From Tetracladium setigerum (lineage: Eukaryota > Ascomycota > Leotiomycetes > Helotiales): DNA of 64,000 nucleotides. The translations under genes were made by a program, and so were the position numbers. Under the pieces are notes generated by a model. The model was given only the letters and a program-made list of their open reading frames with translations, did no database searches and had not been told where the DNA came from. The stretch covers positions 3,136,556 to 3,200,555 of the forward strand of contig PZJY01000004.1 in the NCBI GenBank assembly GCA_031472005.1, read 5' to 3'. The number at the start of each line of letters is the position of its first letter. The first letter of the stretch is position 1. This document shows positions 59,278 through 64,000 of the stretch, piece by piece.

Positions 59278-60464
59278 TTGATCGATGGATGACATGATCT
59301 CATGATCTTGTCACGAATGGCGAACGACTTGATGACTTGATGGCCTATGATATTATGTTTGGTTTTTTATTATTTGATGTTTTAGCGCTGGGGTTGGTTT
59401 TATCTTTAGATTGGCGTTGCTTCCGAATGACGACTTGAAACGGCCGACTTGTACTCGTATATTTCTTTACTTTTCAAAAATAAAAACTTCCCTAAGATGT
59501 TGAGGAATTTTTGTATCGTTTACATGATTGCTCTTCCTTCTTAACCTTTTTTTTAACTTCGATCTTTTATCAACTTCACTCGTTGAAAATGCGTTTTGAT
59601 CTCAACTTCTAGAAGTGTTGAGATGAGATTGTGAGAGTGAATGCAGAATGCAGAAGCAGTACCTCGCTTAAGGGCGTTTCCAGGACAACATACATGATCA
59701 AACACAGAATCAGAATACAAGGAGTAAGATTACATTTTGTTCAAACTTCCTTCCAGAAACGCGAAATTATAATACTGTTCGTCTTATTATTGATTTTTTA
59801 ATATTTTTTATGAAGCCTTTTTGAATGTGATGTTTTTTTTTGGCGACGGCGGGAGGGAGGGAACATGTGCTGAAAGTGTACAGTTCATTTACTTTTTTGG
59901 GGGTTTTGCTGAGTTGGGTGAGAAGAAGAACGAAATCACTTGATACTTACTTATGAAACGGATTTTGAGTTGCTTGCAAAGATTTTACAAGGACAAGAAG
60001 AATTTATACTGCTTTTGGAATTATTGTTTTATTTCTTAAGCTATTTAGGTTTGAAGCTAGGTAGGACGTTTAAGTCCCGCAGGCCGGAAACCCATCAGTC
60101 CGTCCATGTCCTCTTATTTGGAGAATATAGATTGTAAATGCTTGCACCAGGCAGCATGTCAATTCTCTGAATCATTCAAGTCGAAGAATGCGAGGAAATC
60201 TGAGTGTGAAAATCAAAAAAAACCATCAAACCATGACATCCATCGGATGTACTGTACTCCTGGTTTCTTCTCCCGCAGTAGTACTGTGCATCAAAAACGT
60301 CAATGATCCTTCAATGGGAAGAACATACATCGTAATGAAAGCTTGCACCAGGCAAGCATGTCAGTTCTCTTCCGAACTTCGTTTCCCCTCCTTCCCTCCT
60401 CACACGGCTTCACTGCAATCAATCAATCAATCAACCATCATTGAACAAAAACATACATCCCTAA
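59278..60464. other. Intergenic with a short direct duplication
   Basis: A block of about 35 bp around GCTTGCACCAGGCA occurs at 60140-60172 and again at 60341-60375. No gene seen. Confidence 0.5.
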
Positions 60465-62116
60465 TCAGAGATAGAAGCATCGAGCAACATCAAAAACTGT
60501 GTATTCCTTCCCTCCATCACGAATCGATCCCTCTCTCTCCACAAAAATGTGTTTTGACTTGTACACCCCAGTTTGTTCAACCACCTCCCGCTGGGTTCGA
60601 TTGGTTGTTGTTCCATCAAAATCAACAACGACATCCTCATCACTCGACGCATTCTCAAAATGGAACTTTTTGTTCTCGCGGAGGATGATGTAATCTTTGC
60701 ATGCCATTCCGTCCAGCATGCGTAGCTCTCCTGTTGTGGGGCCTTCGAGGAAACCGACGTTGTCACCGCTGAGTTGTTCAAGGGTTTGGAAGTCGATGGG
60801 TTGAGGAGGAGGAGGACGAGGAGGTGCGGTGTTGGTTTCGGGCTTGAGCAGCAGATTACTTTGTGGTACGTGTCGTGTGAGAGCTTCAAGCTGGGCTTTG
60901 GTCTCTTCGTACTTCTTTTGAAGTCCGCGGAATACTTCCTCCGATTGTTCGGTGGAATCTGTTGCGTTCTCAATCGGTGCGACGGACAGGCTCGTAGCCA
61001 CAGTGACAGTGGAAGAAGCCTCGTGTTTTTCCTTTAGCAAATGGTCGATCTTCTCTTGAAGGGACGTGATGGTCCGGGCTTGTAGCTTTTCTGTAGCTTT
61101 GTATCCCTCAATGAAGCTTTCGTCCAAGTTCTTCGAGATTTGCAGATCGTTGAACTTCTGCTCCAATGCATTCATACCTTGGAGTTGGTGCTCCAATTCC
61201 TCGATTCTCTTTCTGAGCGGTTCTTCGACTCTTGCCATTGACTTCTTGAATGACCTCTCGACTTTGATCATTGATTGCTTGACCGACGCCTCGACTTTGC
61301 CCATTGACTCCTTGAATGATTGGACAGCATCATCGTGTGATACTGTAAGACCCACTGCATCATCACCTTCGTCGTCATCTAAGGATATGGGTTTGTGGGA
61401 GATCTGAGAAAAGCTGGCCAGGAACGGAAGAGTCCTTGGGAACTAGGAAGTCCCCTTGGAGTTGTCAGATTGCTCTTCTTGGCTTTTTTTTCTTTGGCTC
61501 CCAATCGTAATCATCGTTCCCATCTATCAAGATCACTCGATGCTTTTGAGTGGGTCAGGTAGATTTGTAAAGGTGCGTAAGTTGCAGAGGAGGTTGGCGG
61601 GACTTTTTGGTTTCAACTGGTTTGGGCTTTTGGGAGAAATCGCTTGTTATAAGCTTGTTGACTTCTGGTTTCATATGTTAACAATTTTGAGAGAAAATTG
61701 GCCATACATTTACTTACCACCGCTCGTTAACAGCCAGTCGGTGCTAGACAGTTTGGACAGGATTTTCCCCTTGATTTCACCGTCTGTCCCAGCATATTCG
61801 GGATGGAACTTGATATCTTTGATGCTCAACTCAGGCTTCCTGATTTGAATCCTGGCTCTTTCCGCAGGAGACATGTAGAATACGAGGGGACCCCGACGGA
61901 GAACTTGGGGTTTCTTCTTCTGGCATACGCTGAATACATTGGATTGCCAGCTATCACCCCAACCAGCATTCCTAGCATCTTTCCATCCTCCCCAGTTTGC
62001 TCAACATGTGAAATTTGCAAAGCATTGTCTGATTGAATGTATAACTCGTTCGCTGAATAGTTGAGATCCTCACGAACGCGTTCACGCTTGCCGATAGCCA
62101 AATTCAGGAGGGACAT
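60465..62116 (-). CDS. Uncharacterised coiled-coil protein (three frame breaks)
   Basis: Not recognised. Exons in transcript order are 61718-62116 and 60465-61523. The N-terminal domain (MSLLNLAIGKRERVREDLNY, then FYMSPAERARIQIRKPEL and SIKDIKFHPEYAGTDGEIKG) looks globular. A basic stretch (EPKKKKAKKSN), an acidic LDDDEGDD, a coiled coil of about 150 residues (KVEASVKQSMIKVERSFKKS, EELEHQLQGMNALEQKF) and a C-terminal domain (CKDYIILRENKKFHFE, GVYKSKHIFVEREG) follow. Breaks lie at CCCC 61891-61894, the T run 61484-61491 and AAAA 61409-61412. One base added at each yields 1461 nt, 486 aa, in phase with the intron. Confidence 0.68.
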
Positions 62117-63592
62117 GATGTTGATTTAAGGGCTGAAGTTTGTCAACAACTTGTCAATCTTGACGCAATAGATCGATGAATCGGTTTCCGTGATTTTCAC
62201 AAGAAGGTTTGGATGGTAGTTGGAGACAGACTGGTGAGCAATTGATGCTTCGAAACCAGACGGCTGCTGTTTGTAGATTGGTTTTTAGCCTCAAATTGTC
62301 TGGCGATCTGTCAAGTGAACTTCATAGTCGGACCCAGGAGATCGGAAAATGTGTTTGAAAGATCGACAGATCTGTCAGATCGAACTTGGAAGGCTTTTGA
62401 CTTAGAAAGAGGAAACACTCTGGGAGTTTGAGCTATATTCGGTTACCTCACTTGCGTGGTGGTGGCGATTGTTGTGTGAAAGCAAGCTTGAGAAATCTGA
62501 GCTACATTAGATACCCCCACTTGCGTAGTGATTGTGGTTGTGTTTGTGATTGTGTTGAGAAAAAGTTTGATTGAGAGTTGACCAGAAAATAGAGTTGAGG
62601 CGGAGTCGAGAAGTTGAAGTGAAAGGAGGAAGACTCGAAGAAGTGAGAGTAACGCGACGGGAACCTTCCCCACATTTCACTTTTAAGATACATATATAAA
62701 TTAAAATAAGCCGAATGTCAAGCAACAATACTAGATGGGGCTGCCGCTGGGTCTTCGGATCATCAGGAAAATACTATCGGGGACTATCTAGTAGTTGGGA
62801 GGTCTCACCCCCCGTTCGGACGCGATCGGGGAGTGGGATAACAAAGATGTAGGGCCGGCCTGTGATTCGGTACGCGAACTTTTTTGCATATTTTTTGGCT
62901 GGTGAGATATCTCTTTTTTTTTTGGTTTGTTTTGATATGTTTTGGGGAAGAAGGATGTTCAAAATCCGCTTAGGGAAGGGGGGAAAGTGGAGCATTTCTT
63001 TTCCACAAAACCTAATAGAGGATGGAATAGCAAATACGAAAGCGGTATTTTATTCTCTTTTGTATTTATATTTTGTTTTTTTCTTTGGCTTAGTATCTGC
63101 AGACATCTGGATTGTTTTGTTTATCTATCGTTATGAGTATCAAACGAGAGTGCGAGATTGGAGTCGATGCTTTCTTGGCATCAAGTTTGCTTGATTATTG
63201 CATTGGAAATTCTTCGTCTTTCAGCCAATGATGCTGTTACTTGTACATCTAAAATCAATTAACATGCAAAATCAGCTGTGTGGGCACTTAGACAGTTGTG
63301 TGATGCTTCTTCGTTAATATCAGCGATGTTATGTTCAAAATAGCAAATGATCACCGCCTCCAACCATAAGGGTTGACTCTTGAGTCTCGAGATAAAACAG
63401 TGCTTCCATATGTAGCAGAATATACCTCCATGTAGTCATTGAAGACTTTCCTTGTCCATGACACGCCTGCAACGCCTCTGTTCAGACTTGCCCACCCGAT
63501 AATAATAGACAAGCAACCCTACCCGGAAAACAAATCCTAGGCATGGGTATTGAGTTTGTCAAATTCGATTTCACTCTCAAATATCTTGGCGA
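62117..63592. other. Intergenic with a short tandem duplication
   Basis: GAGCTA(T/C)ATT.. followed by CACTTGCGT(G/A)GTG.. occurs twice, at about 62431-62480 and 62501-62550. No gene supported. Confidence 0.5.
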
Positions 63593-64000
63593 TTACGATT
63601 CACCAAGGAGGATCTGCGATTTAACGATACAAGCAACCCATTTCTGACCATTAGCATCAATTTCAATGTTCGCCTTCGTCGCCATTCTCTCCAGCATGCC
63701 TTTGCTGGTTCGCTTTTCCAAATAGACTACCCCCTCTACTACAACCCGATGTCCCCACTTGAACTTAGACACTCCCTCTATGGCTCGATACTTGATCTTG
63801 TAGTCACGCCAGTAATTTCCATCCCATGAGTACGGCCATGAATGGAGTGGGCCTCGGATGCATTCTGGGTTTCGGCACGACAAGGGTTCTTTGAAGGGCT
63901 TGACAATGTGGGTATTCGAGGGTGCTGCTTCATAAGCTTCAGTTGAGTGATGGGACTCGGATATTGCTTTGGCTGATGGAATCTCTCCACCTTTGCCTCC
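63593..64000 (-). CDS. Uncharacterised protein, C-terminal part (5' end outside window)
   Basis: An open minus-strand frame enters at the window edge and stops at 63593; 135 aa are visible. After a Ser/Ala/Glu-rich stretch it shows SCRNPECIRGPLHSWPYSWD, then YWRDYKIKYRAIEG, HRVVVEGVVYLEKRTSKGML and NGQKWVACIVKSQIL. The texture is that of a real folded domain with alternating strands. I do not recognise the family. A minus-strand frame from 63990 overlaps it but has a weaker composition and is judged spurious. Confidence 0.6.
   Translation of the reverse strand, partial: GGKGGEIPSAKAISESHHSTEAYEAAPSNTHIVKPFKEPLSCRNPECIRGPLHSWPYSWDGNYWRDYKIKYRAIEGVSKFKWGHRVVVEGVVYLEKRTSKGMLERMATKANIEIDANGQKWVACIVKSQILLGES

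Noticed and set aside
1..64000. tRNA, rRNA and CRISPR features
   Set aside because: I looked for T-loop boxes (GGTTCRANYCC) and regular spaced repeats on both strands and saw no convincing example. CRISPR is not expected in a fungal nuclear genome.

Overview
The window is nuclear DNA of a filamentous ascomycete (Pezizomycotina). Genes are broken by short GT-AG introns (about 47-225 bp) and include markers of that group: a three-domain AROM-like quinate repressor, an SPX-ankyrin-GDPD PHO81/NUC-2 protein, an intracellular GH36 alpha-galactosidase and a Dal5-type permease with nine introns. The overall look suggests Leotiomycetes, but that is inference. There is about one gene per 2.5 kb. No tRNA, rRNA or CRISPR was seen.

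Layout. 1-9.9 kb is a poor, repeat-touched area: the 3' end of a sterol-glucosyltransferase-like gene, an alpha-galactosidase, inverted-repeat and Tc1/mariner transposase relics, an AT-rich RIP-like stretch, a fragment of a PhyH dioxygenase and a divergent SDR. 10-17.2 kb holds ATP12, a decayed minus-strand gene, a 2EXR-type protein, a 1.6 kb ORF decayed by about ten in-frame stops, and a secreted GPI-type protein with a duplicated six-cysteine module. 17.3-26.8 kb is housekeeping: ZPR1, an Rpr2/Snm1-type RNase P/MRP subunit head-to-head with DBR1, then PHO81. 27.6-37.6 kb is a partial quinate-utilisation cluster: repressor qa-1S, catabolic dehydroquinase qa-2 and permease qa-y, all on the plus strand, with one unknown minus-strand gene between. 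38.7-52.8 kb holds a Dal5-family permease, an MDR oxidoreductase, an LDB19 arrestin, a PPIL3-type cyclophilin, an LCB3-type sphingoid-base phosphatase and RHO4. 53.3-64 kb holds DAD1 and four genes of unknown function, the last cut by the window edge.

How they work together. qa-1S senses and represses quinate catabolism, qa-y imports quinate and qa-2 makes the second catabolic step; the dehydrogenase, dehydratase and activator genes are not in the window. The other genes are independent housekeeping units, several in head-to-head pairs.

The most general observation is technical. Twelve genes contain one or more reading-frame breaks (15 sites), and every one is cured by adding a single base, nearly always in a mononucleotide run. 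With those bases added, each complete gene becomes exactly divisible by three across its predicted introns. This pattern points to homopolymer undercalling in the assembly rather than to mass pseudogenisation, and affected features are marked below.
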